64,000 nucleotides of DNA from [Bacteroides] pectinophilus (GTDB lineage: Bacteria; Bacillota; Clostridia; Lachnospirales; Lachnospiraceae), in assembly GCA_025146925.1 (NCBI GenBank), contig CP102260.1, positions 1,565,001 to 1,629,000 of the forward strand, given 5' to 3'. Position 1 is the stretch's first letter; each line of letters opens with the position of its first letter. A program made the position numbers and the translations under genes. The notes under the pieces were generated by a model, which saw only the letters and a list, made by a program, of their open reading frames with translations, was not told where the DNA came from and did not search any database. Below, piece after piece: positions 24,452 to 32,247 of this stretch.

Positions 24452-25810
24452 CTAAAAAGGCAATTTGAATCTGCCCTTTTTACCACCGAATTGTTTCATC
24501 ATGCCCGGCATCTGCTTCATCATCTTCTTCATCTGCTCAAACTGCTTGACTACTCTGTTGACTTCGCTTATGTCAACTCCCGCACCTCTTGCGATACGGT
24601 TCTTTCTTGACGGATTAAGAATGTCCGGTCTGCTGCGCTCCGCATTATTCATCGAAAGGATGATTGCCTCAGTGCGCTTAAGATTCTTCTCTGCTTCATC
24701 CATGTCTACGCCGTCTGTCTTAATCTTGCCGGCAAATCCCATGCCCGGAAGCATATTCATGATTGACCCGAGTCCGCCCATGTTCTTAATCTGACCCATG
24801 TACTCAAGATAATCATTAAAGTCAAACTCCGCTTTGCGGAGCTTCTTCTCCATCTCAGCCGCCTTATCGGCATCTATCTGTGCCTCAGCCTTCTCTATAA
24901 GCGAAAGCACATCGCCCATGCCAAGTATTCTTGATGCCATTCTGTCAGGATGGAACTGTTCAAGATCTGAAAGCTTCTCCCCCATACCGGCGTAAAGAAT
25001 AGGCTTGCCTGTCACGGCTTTGATTGAAAGGGCGGCACCGCCTCTGGTGTCACCATCGAGCTTAGTAAGAATAACTCCGTCAATTCCAATCTTCTCATCG
25101 AATGAAGACGCTACATTAACTGCGTCCTGACCTGTCATCGAATCGACAACAAGTATCGTCTGGTCAACTCCTACGCTGCTCTTTATATTCTGAAGCTCAG
25201 TCATCATGTCTTCATCTACATGAAGACGTCCGGCTGTATCCAAAATAACAATGTTATTCCCGTTAGACTTAGCATGTTCAATTCCTGCCTTGGCTATGTC
25301 TACAGGATTCTGGTTCGTTCCCATGGCAAAAACAGGAACTCCCTGCTTCTCACCATTAATCTTAAGCTGTTCAACTGCCGCAGGTCTGTATACATCACAT
25401 GCCACAAGAAGCGGCTTCCTGCCCTGAGCCTTGAACTTGCCTGCCAGCTTGGCTGTAGTGGTTGTCTTACCGGCACCCTGAAGACCTGCCATCATGATAA
25501 CCGTAATCTCTGAACCGCTCTTAAGAGCAATCTCTGTAGTCTCTGAACCCATGAGCTTAATCATCTCTTCATTGACTATCTTGATTACCATCTGTCCGGG
25601 TGTAAGGCTCTCCATTACATCCTGACCGATTGCACGTTCCTCAACCGACTTAACAAACTGCTTGACAACTTTGAAGTTAACATCCGCCTCAAGAAGTGCC
25701 ATCTTGACTTCCCTGAGTGCAGCCTTAACATCACTTTCGCTTAAGCGGCCCTTGCCACGGAGGTTTTTGAAAATGTTCTGTAATTTGTCTGACAAACTGT
25801 CAAAAGCCAT
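24452..25810 (-). CDS. ffh: Signal recognition particle protein Ffh
   Basis: SRP54 homologue, 452 residues, that binds signal peptides and 4.5S/6S RNA and delivers ribosomes to FtsY. N domain (1-85), NG GTPase with P-loop GLQGAGKTTTTAKLA (109-123), DTAGRLHVDE and TKLDGDTRGGAALSI, then a Met-rich M domain (about 300-440) with the RNA-binding RIARGAGVDISEVN. GGAGG lies before the ATG, and ylxM is immediately upstream. Confidence 0.98.
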   Translation of the reverse strand: MAFDSLSDKLQNIFKNLRGKGRLSESDVKAALREVKMALLEADVNFKVVKQFVKSVEERAIGQDVMESLTPGQMVIKIVNEEMIKLMGSETTEIALKSGSEITVIMMAGLQGAGKTTTTAKLAGKFKAQGRKPLLVACDVYRPAAVEQLKINGEKQGVPVFAMGTNQNPVDIAKAGIEHAKSNGNNIVILDTAGRLHVDEDMMTELQNIKSSVGVDQTILVVDSMTGQDAVNVASSFDEKIGIDGVILTKLDGDTRGGAALSIKAVTGKPILYAGMGEKLSDLEQFHPDRMASRILGMGDVLSLIEKAEAQIDADKAAEMEKKLRKAEFDFNDYLEYMGQIKNMGGLGSIMNMLPGMGFAGKIKTDGVDMDEAEKNLKRTEAIILSMNNAERSRPDILNPSRKNRIARGAGVDISEVNRVVKQFEQMKKMMKQMPGMMKQFGGKKGRFKLPF

Positions 25811-25820
25811 CTAAAGCCTC

Positions 25821-26165
25821 CTAAAAAATCTTCAACATGTCATTGGAAATCTCATCAATTCTTCTCACACACTCGGAGTCACCCGTGTCGAAGAACTTCT
25901 TGGTAAGATCATTAATCTCTCCTACCATCTTCTTTGCATCCATAAACTTCTCCACGAGATGAAGCTTATCTTCATAACCTGTAAGAATAGCATTGCAGCG
26001 CTTAATCAGGTCATGCACTCCCTGTCTTGAGATGTCATACTCCTCAGCGACCTCACTCAGTGAATAGTCGTTAAAGACAACATCCGAATATACAGCCTTC
26101 TGATGCTCTGTCAGAAGTTCTCCATAGAAATCATATAACAATGTCTGCTCAAGAATCTTTTCCAT
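25821..26165 (-). CDS. ylxM: YlxM-family helix-turn-helix SRP-associated protein
   Basis: A 114-residue YlxM (UPF0122) protein. A sigma-factor-like HTH (about residues 20-60, SEVAEEYDISRQGVHDLIKR) is clear. In streptococci YlxM modulates SRP RNA and Ffh activity. The reading frame fits the family from its first residue (EQTLLYDFYGELL), so the ATG at 26165 seems correct, but there is no ribosome binding site and the predicted transcription start lies only about four bases upstream. Confidence 0.93.
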   Translation of the reverse strand: MEKILEQTLLYDFYGELLTEHQKAVYSDVVFNDYSLSEVAEEYDISRQGVHDLIKRCNAILTGYEDKLHLVEKFMDAKKMVGEINDLTKKFFDTGDSECVRRIDEISNDMLKIF

Positions 26166-26175
26166 AACAAATGAT

Positions 26176-26204
26176 ATAATACAATAGTGTCAGCAAGCTG
26201 TCAA
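26176..26204 (-). promoter_or_regulatory. Promoter of ylxM-ffh
   Basis: On the minus strand a perfect TTGACA (26199-26204), a 17-base spacer and TATTAT (26176-26181). The start codon of ylxM begins at 26165, so the expected mRNA leader is only about four bases. Confidence 0.75.
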
Positions 26205-26224
26205 GTATTTTTTCTTGACAGCTT
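26195..26224 (+). terminator. Terminator-shaped hairpin pointing against the genes
   Basis: AAGCTGTCAAG and CTTGACAGCTT form 11 perfect pairs around an eight-base loop, followed on plus by TATTTTTATT. All local genes are on minus, so as a terminator it would stop antisense transcription. The left arm is also the -35 region of ylxM. Confidence 0.6.
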
Positions 26225-26229
26225 TATTT

Positions 26230-27417
26230 TTATTCCGAGCGAAGTGCATCTATAGGGTTAAGCTCACTTGCCTTCCTTGCAGGCACCCATCCGAATATTA
26301 TTCCTATTGCGGCTGAGAAGCCTACACCAAGTATGATTGCTCCGGGCTGGATTACAAAGTCAATCTTTATCAGGACTGCTGCCACATATGATATCAGCAG
26401 CCCAAGCCCCACGCCTATTATTCCTCCAATCATCGAAAGGAATATTGATTCAATCAGAAACTGCATCTGTATCCTCTTAGGCTCAGCGCCGAGTGCCTTG
26501 CGCAGACCTATCTCCCTGGTACGCTCAGTAACCGATACAAGCATCATATTCATGATACCTATTCCGCCGACAAGAAGTGCTATTGACGCAATGCCTGCAA
26601 GCATCGTAGTCATCATGTTCTGCATGGAACGCATAGTATCAAGAAGCGAATCCATGTTAAATATGCTGTAACTGTCATCTTTGTCATTGAACGCCTGATT
26701 AAGTACTTTTTTCAGGTCATTCGTAACCTGGTCAGAGAACTGTGTATCTCCTATGTAGATTTCAATGCTGTTAATGTTGGCACTTCCTGTCATCTTAAGC
26801 GCATTCTTGTAAGGGATCTTAACTGTTCCTCCGTCACTTGATGTCGTCATCATTGTTGACATAAGATTGGCATCATCTCCCTCAAGTCCTACAACCGTAT
26901 AAGTATAGCCTCCGACTTTAAGTTTCTTACCGACCGGATTCTCACCGAAGAAAAATCTCTTGGCACAGTCCTTATCAATGACACATGTATACACATCACC
27001 TGCCATCTCCGCATGTGTCAGCGCACGGCCTGATATAATATTGTTATTATTCAGGAAATACGTTCCGTTCTTGCCTTCTACGTTAATGTCATCAACCTCG
27101 CCGTTACGTGCGCCCTTGCTTGTTGTGGAGACCGTAGGTGATACACCTGCGACATTGTCAATCGCTTCAATCTTAGCTATGTCGCTGTCTGACAATCCGG
27201 TCTTAAGCGACGTACCCGTTATTGATACAACCAGCTTGCCTGCGCCAAGATTTTCAAACTGCCCCATTACATTATCAGATACACCCTGAACTATTGTAAT
27301 AAGGGCAATTACAGCCGTAACACCGATTATTATACCAAGTGTTGTAAGGAACGAACGCATCTTGTTGCCCTTTATATTCTGCATCGACATCCCGATGCTC
27401 TGCTTTAAAATATCCAT
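26230..27417 (-). CDS. MacB-like ABC transporter permease
   Basis: A 395-residue FtsX/MacB-type permease with one membrane segment near residue 25 (SFLTTLGIIIGVTAVIAL), a MacB_PCD extracytoplasmic domain (about residues 45-245), and three more membrane segments. The family motif LVGGIGIMNMMLVSVTERTREIGLRKALGA is seen (quoted only as its start LVGGIGIMN and end GLRKALGA). The start at 27417 follows GGAG; the frame upstream is not supported. It is the third gene of an adaptor-ATPase-permease set, like YknXYZ or other MacAB-type exporters in Firmicutes. Substrate unknown. Confidence 0.9.
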   Translation of the reverse strand: MDILKQSIGMSMQNIKGNKMRSFLTTLGIIIGVTAVIALITIVQGVSDNVMGQFENLGAGKLVVSITGTSLKTGLSDSDIAKIEAIDNVAGVSPTVSTTSKGARNGEVDDINVEGKNGTYFLNNNNIISGRALTHAEMAGDVYTCVIDKDCAKRFFFGENPVGKKLKVGGYTYTVVGLEGDDANLMSTMMTTSSDGGTVKIPYKNALKMTGSANINSIEIYIGDTQFSDQVTNDLKKVLNQAFNDKDDSYSIFNMDSLLDTMRSMQNMMTTMLAGIASIALLVGGIGIMNMMLVSVTERTREIGLRKALGAEPKRIQMQFLIESIFLSMIGGIIGVGLGLLISYVAAVLIKIDFVIQPGAIILGVGFSAAIGIIFGWVPARKASELNPIDALRSE

Positions 27418-27469
27418 ATTGCTCCTTATCGTAAATATATTATGCAAATATATTTGTCAGCTTCAGTCA

Positions 27470-28162
27470 TTACGCATCCTCAACTACACCTTCGCTTATA
27501 TTACCGTCAAGTATTCTTACTATTCTCTTGGCATGCTGCGCAATGTGGACATCATGCGTAATCATTATTATGCATCTGCCTTCGTCATTCAGTTCATGAA
27601 AAAGCTCCATAACCTGCGCTCCCGTCTTCTGGTCGAGAGCACCCGTCGGCTCATCTGCAAGAAGTATTGTCGGATTGTTCACTATCGAACGTGCTATGGC
27701 AACTCTTTGCTGCTGCCCTCCTGACATCTGATTAGGATAATGATCCATCTTGTCTTTGAGGCCTACTTTTTCAAGCACCTCCATTGCACGCTGCTTACGT
27801 TCCTTCTCCTTAACATTGGCATATATCATAGGCAGCTCAACATTCTCAAGTGCCGTCTGTCTCTGAAGCAGGTGAAATGACTGAAATATAAATCCAATCT
27901 CCTTACTGCGTATGTGCGCAAGTGACTTCTCGTCCTGGTCAGCAATCTTACGTCCCGACAGTATATACTCACCCGAAGTCGGAACGTCCAGACATCCGAT
28001 AATATTCATAAGCGTAGACTTACCTGAGCCTGATGGTCCGAGAACAGCCAGGAACTCCCCCTCTTCTACCGTAAGGTCAATTCCCTTAAGCACTCTTGAT
28101 ATTTCATCACCCATGACATATTCCTTCACAATGTTCTTCATTGTAAGTATTTCTTTAGCCAT
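27470..28162 (-). CDS. MacB/LolD-type ABC transporter ATPase
   Basis: A 230-residue ABC ATPase of the lipoprotein/macrolide exporter class. Walker A GPSGSGKST near residue 40, Q-loop FQSFHLL, signature MSGGQQQRVAIAR, Walker B ILLADEPTGALD, and the H-loop ITHD are intact. The start at 28162 (MAKEIL) follows GGAG by eight bases; a TTG at 28168 is in frame. It powers the adjacent permease, with the adaptor encoded upstream. Confidence 0.95.
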   Translation of the reverse strand: MAKEILTMKNIVKEYVMGDEISRVLKGIDLTVEEGEFLAVLGPSGSGKSTLMNIIGCLDVPTSGEYILSGRKIADQDEKSLAHIRSKEIGFIFQSFHLLQRQTALENVELPMIYANVKEKERKQRAMEVLEKVGLKDKMDHYPNQMSGGQQQRVAIARSIVNNPTILLADEPTGALDQKTGAQVMELFHELNDEGRCIIMITHDVHIAQHAKRIVRILDGNISEGVVEDA

Positions 28163-28180
28163 AATCAAATCTCCGTTTAC

Positions 28181-29830
28181 TTATTTTGATGTGCTGCTGC
28201 CTGAATCTGTAGAAACACTGCCTGCGCTTACAGAGCCACCATACATATTCATCATCATATTCATCATCTCGCTCTTTGCCTTTACAGTATCACCTTCATT
28301 AAGTCCGTCTTTTATCTCAACATAAGAGCCATCACTTGCCCCTGTTGTTATATACTTTTTCTCCTGTGATTTACCCGAACCGACAAGTACATACGGCGTA
28401 TTGTCGCTCTCGTAATACAATGCATCCATTGAAACTGAAAGTACATCCTTAACATCGTTATTTTTAAGCTTTACTTCTACTGACATTCCCGTTCTGATAT
28501 ATGAATCTGCCCTGAATTCAACGTCAGCCGTAAAATATGATACGCCCTTCTCTACAGTTGCTTTCTTTGATACATTGGTAATCTTACCCTCATAATCTCT
28601 CTTAAGAGCATCAACGCTGATTCCTACATCAACGCCATCCTCTACTCCAAGTATGTCATACTCATCAATCTTGATCGATACCTGTACCGTAGAATAATCA
28701 GTCACCTCAGCAACTGCCTTGGCTGTTGAGAGTGTGTCTCCCACCTTGACATTAAAGTCAGTAAGCGTACCGCTTATAGATGCCTTAATCTTATAATCTT
28801 CAAGCTGTGTATACAGATTATCAAGTTCCAGCGCCGCTACATTGTTATTGGACAAAGCCTCAACCTTTTCAGCTGCATTGGCATATGTCTGAAGAGTCTG
28901 GTCTGCCGCAACAAGTGCTGACTCATAGCTCTGCTGTGCCTGAAGATAAGACTCATGCCTTGAATTAACCGCATCTTCATACTTGCTTAAGTTAGTATTA
29001 ACCGTATTAAATGTGCTAAGATAGCTCTTATACTGGTTATCATAGCTTAACTGTGCATTATCAACAGCAGTCTGAAGCGCATCCCTCTTAGCCTCAAGCA
29101 TCTCTACATTCGCTTTTGCGCCTGCAAGTGAAGCTGCATTGGCAGGTGACGGATCTGCATCATATGCATCCTCGGCGTTAGATACGCCCTTCTCACACCC
29201 ACGTATATCCGCTTCATTATCGTCATAATTCTTTTTAGCCTGTTCAAGCGCCGCCTTAACGCTCTCAAGCTGGTTACCGGCAGCAATCATTGATGCATCT
29301 ATATTATTATCCAGTTCAAGCTTTGCACGGTTATAATCAGACACTGCCGAATCATAAGCAGTCTTCGCATTATCAAGTGCAGCCTTCGCCTGATTAATAG
29401 TTGCATTGTCTCCGTTATCTATTGAATTCTTATAATCCTCGTAAGACTTCTTAGCATCACGTATTGCATAGTAATTAGAAAGTTCAGTATTGGACAGTGA
29501 TGCCTCCTTAAGCGCTATATTCTGGCGTATAGTCTTATCATCTATCTGGGCAAGCACATCTCCGGCCTTAACCTCATCGCCTTCCTTAAAATAAACCTGC
29601 GTAACTTCCCCCATAACCTTAGGAGTTATAGTCACATCATCTACTGCCTCTATATTACCAGTAAACGTGTGATATGTAACAATATCTCTCTTCTGTACCT
29701 TCTCATCAACGTACATCTGGTCTGCAGCCTTACCGCCTCCGACAACTGAAGCAGCAATAATTGCAATTATTACCACAAGTACAATTGCGAGTTTCCAGTG
29801 CTTTTTAAGTGTTTTAAGTATTTTCTTCAT
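28181..29830 (-). CDS. HlyD/RND-type efflux adaptor with long coiled coil
   Basis: A 549-residue adaptor for the neighbouring ABC exporter. One N-terminal membrane segment (about residues 13-32), a lipoyl-like half (TPKVMGEVTQVYFKEGDEVKAGDVLAQ), a long helical hairpin (about 85-330, rich in Ala, Asp, Asn and Lys), the second lipoyl half (ASISGTLTDFNVKVGDTLS), then beta-barrel domains and a low-complexity Ser/Gly tail. The hairpin is longer than in B. subtilis YknX-type adaptors. No TolC is expected in this monoderm, so it probably spans the wall or works with a peptide substrate. Confidence 0.9.
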   Translation of the reverse strand: MKKILKTLKKHWKLAIVLVVIIAIIAASVVGGGKAADQMYVDEKVQKRDIVTYHTFTGNIEAVDDVTITPKVMGEVTQVYFKEGDEVKAGDVLAQIDDKTIRQNIALKEASLSNTELSNYYAIRDAKKSYEDYKNSIDNGDNATINQAKAALDNAKTAYDSAVSDYNRAKLELDNNIDASMIAAGNQLESVKAALEQAKKNYDDNEADIRGCEKGVSNAEDAYDADPSPANAASLAGAKANVEMLEAKRDALQTAVDNAQLSYDNQYKSYLSTFNTVNTNLSKYEDAVNSRHESYLQAQQSYESALVAADQTLQTYANAAEKVEALSNNNVAALELDNLYTQLEDYKIKASISGTLTDFNVKVGDTLSTAKAVAEVTDYSTVQVSIKIDEYDILGVEDGVDVGISVDALKRDYEGKITNVSKKATVEKGVSYFTADVEFRADSYIRTGMSVEVKLKNNDVKDVLSVSMDALYYESDNTPYVLVGSGKSQEKKYITTGASDGSYVEIKDGLNEGDTVKAKSEMMNMMMNMYGGSVSAGSVSTDSGSSTSK

Positions 29831-29842
29831 ATACCGCTCTCA

Positions 29843-29856
29843 TGTCAGCCCTGACA
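29843..29856. promoter_or_regulatory. Small palindrome in front of the efflux adaptor gene
   Basis: TGTCAG-CC-CTGACA, six perfect pairs, lies 13 bases before the adaptor start codon; a possible operator or small hairpin. The rest of this 228-base gap is AT-rich with only weak promoter candidates (TTGTTA, 16 bases, TATATT on minus). Confidence 0.35.
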
Positions 29857-29991
29857 GCCTTCACAAATTCCTTTCTTCAAAATTATTTTGATAATATTAA
29901 TATTATACTAATTCTTTTATAATGGCTAGTAATATATCGATTAAATATTTGTTAACAATTTGCAAATTCTTTAATTACTCCCGCACAAATC

Positions 29992-30022
29992 AAAAAGGCC
30001 ACAGCTATATAACGCTGTGACC
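29992..30022 (-). terminator. Terminator of ilvA
   Basis: On the minus strand GGTCACAGC and GCTGTGGCC pair around GTTATATA and are followed by TTTTTG, a classical intrinsic terminator. Confidence 0.88.
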
Positions 30023-30058
30023 CGTCTTGTTGTTACATACAAGTTATATGCTTCGTTT

Positions 30059-31276
30059 TTACAGATTAGTCTTTACAAGCCTTGGACGCAGACCGCCTTC
30101 TTCAAGCTTCTTGATAATCTCGTCCTTATGGTCATGTCCGAATGCCTCGATTGTAAGTCTGAGCTCAACCGCCGCATTACGATTGATGCTTACGAACTGG
30201 TTATGCTCAATCTTAATTACATTACCCTTAGCATCAGCAACAATCTGTGCAACACGTACAAGTTCGCCCGGCTTGTCCGGAAGAAGCACTGATACAGTGA
30301 ATATACGTCCACGCTGGATAAGACCATGGCTTACGATAGATGACATTGTTATAACATCCATGTTACCGCCGCTTAAGATTGAAACAATCTTCTTGTCCTT
30401 AACATCGATATGCTTAATTGCAGCAACTGTAAGAAGTCCTGAATTCTCTACTACCATCTTGTGATTCTCTACCATATCAAGGAATGCATCGATAAGCTCG
30501 TAATCCTCAACTGTAATTACCTCATCAAGATTCTCCTTAAGATATGGGAACAGCTTCTTACCAGGTGTCTGTACTGCAGTTCCGTCAGCTATAGTATTAA
30601 CCGACTTAAGTGTTGTCACTGTATTCTTCTTAAGTGACTCCTGAAGACAGTTAGCTCCGGCAGGCTCTACACCTATTACCTTGATATGGGGATTAAGAAG
30701 CTTGGCAAGTGTTGAAACGCCTGTTGCAAGTCCGCCTCCGCCGACAGGTACAAGGATGTAATCTACTGTAGGAAGCTCCTTGATTATCTCCATTGCAATT
30801 GACCCCTGACCTGTTGCAACAGCAAGATCATCAAATGGATGGATAAATGTAAGTCCCTGCTCCTTAGCCATCTTAAGCGCATATTCGCAAGCCTCATCAT
30901 ATACATCTCCGTAAAGGACAACCTCTGCACCATAGCTCTTCGTGCGGTTTACCTTGATAAGTGGTGTTGTTGTAGGCATTACGATAACTGCACGGCAGCC
31001 ATATATCTTAGCAGCATATGCAACACCCTGTGCATGGTTGCCCGCTGATGCCGTTATAAGTCCCTTTGCGCGCTCTTCGTCTGTAAGCGTGCTTATCTTG
31101 TAATACGCTCCACGCACTTTATATGCACCTGTGTACTGCATGTTCTCCGGCTTAAGATATACCTTATTGCCGCTCTGCTTACTGAAATATTCGCTGTATA
31201 CAAGATTAGTCTTAAGTGTTACCTCCTGTACTTTTTCAGCAGCTTCTTCAAATTTTTCAAGTGTTAATTTGTCCAT
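30059..31276 (-). CDS. ilvA: Threonine ammonia-lyase
   Basis: PLP-dependent threonine dehydratase, converting threonine to 2-oxobutanoate and ammonia. 405 residues: catalytic domain (about 1-320) with PLP lysine K53 in YTGAYKVRGAYYK, the SAGNHAQGVAYAA motif and the phosphate loop VPVGGGGLATG, then one C-terminal ACT domain (FTVSVLLPDKPGELVRVAQIV). A single ACT domain fits the catabolic-type or shorter biosynthetic forms; which of these cannot be told. Start at 31276 follows GGAGG; the ATG at 31288 contains that site. No ilv or leu genes adjoin it. Confidence 0.93.
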   Translation of the reverse strand: MDKLTLEKFEEAAEKVQEVTLKTNLVYSEYFSKQSGNKVYLKPENMQYTGAYKVRGAYYKISTLTDEERAKGLITASAGNHAQGVAYAAKIYGCRAVIVMPTTTPLIKVNRTKSYGAEVVLYGDVYDEACEYALKMAKEQGLTFIHPFDDLAVATGQGSIAMEIIKELPTVDYILVPVGGGGLATGVSTLAKLLNPHIKVIGVEPAGANCLQESLKKNTVTTLKSVNTIADGTAVQTPGKKLFPYLKENLDEVITVEDYELIDAFLDMVENHKMVVENSGLLTVAAIKHIDVKDKKIVSILSGGNMDVITMSSIVSHGLIQRGRIFTVSVLLPDKPGELVRVAQIVADAKGNVIKIEHNQFVSINRNAAVELRLTIEAFGHDHKDEIIKKLEEGGLRPRLVKTNL

Positions 31277-31297
31277 ACTGGCCTCCATTATTATTAA

Positions 31298-32227
31298 TTA
31301 ATCATCTTCCCCTTCAGGTACATCAAAGATGGCGTTGACATAATCTTCGGAATTAAACTTCTGCAGATCTTCAATATGCTCTCCCACGCCGATATATTTG
31401 ACAGGCACGCCAAACTCAGTCTGTATCGCGATAGCTATACCTCCCTTGGCAGTTCCGTCCATCTTGGTAAGGATTATTCCCGTTATATCCATTACGTCTT
31501 TGAACTCACGCAGCTGTGATAATGCGTTCTGTCCCGTTGTTGCATCAAGGACGAGAAGATTTTCCCTGTAAGCATCAGCATACTCCCGTTCAATGACTCT
31601 GTCAATCTTACGGAGCTCTTCCATAAGATTCTTTTTGTTGTGAAGACGTCCGGCAGTATCACACAGAAGAACATCCGCTTTTCTTGCCTTGGCTGCGGCA
31701 ACCGCATCAAATATTACCGCTGCCGGGTCAGAACCCTCTGACTGTGCGATTATATCGCACTGACTTCTGTTAGCCCATTCTGTAAGCTGTTCGATGGCAG
31801 CAGCACGGAACGTATCGGCTGCCGCAAGAATAACCTTCCTGCCCTGTCCTCTCAAGTGTGCCGCAATCTTGCCGGCAGATGTTGTCTTACCGACTCCGTT
31901 AACACCGATAAGAATAATAATCGACTTGCGGTTTTCAAAATCATATGCGTTCTCACCAAGATCCATCTTCTCTTTGATTGTATCAATAAGAAGCTGCTTG
32001 CAATCAGCCGGATTCTTCACTTTGTTCTCATGAACCCTCTCTTTGAGTTCCTCAAGTATCTCCTCTGTTGCACAGACACCTATATCGCCCATTATCATTG
32101 TCTCTTCAAGTTCTTCGTAGAAATCATCATCTATCGAAGAAAATCCTGAAAAAATTGCATCCATTCCTGATGTTATATGGTCTCTGGTCTTAGTAAGCCC
32201 TTCTTTTAATTTACTGAATAATCCCAT
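31298..32227 (-). CDS. ftsY: Signal recognition particle receptor FtsY
   Basis: SRP GTPase receptor, 309 residues with a short N-terminal region before the NG domain. P-loop LIGVNGVGKTTSAGKIA, DTFRAAAIEQL, LCDTAGRLHNKKNLMEEL and ILTKMDGTAKGGIAI are diagnostic. The acidic A domain of E. coli FtsY is missing, normal in Firmicutes. Start at 32227 (MGLFSKLKEG) follows GAGG; the ATG at 32239 contains it. It follows smc by 20 bases, the standard rnc-smc-ftsY order. Confidence 0.97.
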   Translation of the reverse strand: MGLFSKLKEGLTKTRDHITSGMDAIFSGFSSIDDDFYEELEETMIMGDIGVCATEEILEELKERVHENKVKNPADCKQLLIDTIKEKMDLGENAYDFENRKSIIILIGVNGVGKTTSAGKIAAHLRGQGRKVILAAADTFRAAAIEQLTEWANRSQCDIIAQSEGSDPAAVIFDAVAAAKARKADVLLCDTAGRLHNKKNLMEELRKIDRVIEREYADAYRENLLVLDATTGQNALSQLREFKDVMDITGIILTKMDGTAKGGIAIAIQTEFGVPVKYIGVGEHIEDLQKFNSEDYVNAIFDVPEGEDD

Positions 32228-32247
32228 ACATGTCCTCATTTCTCATT

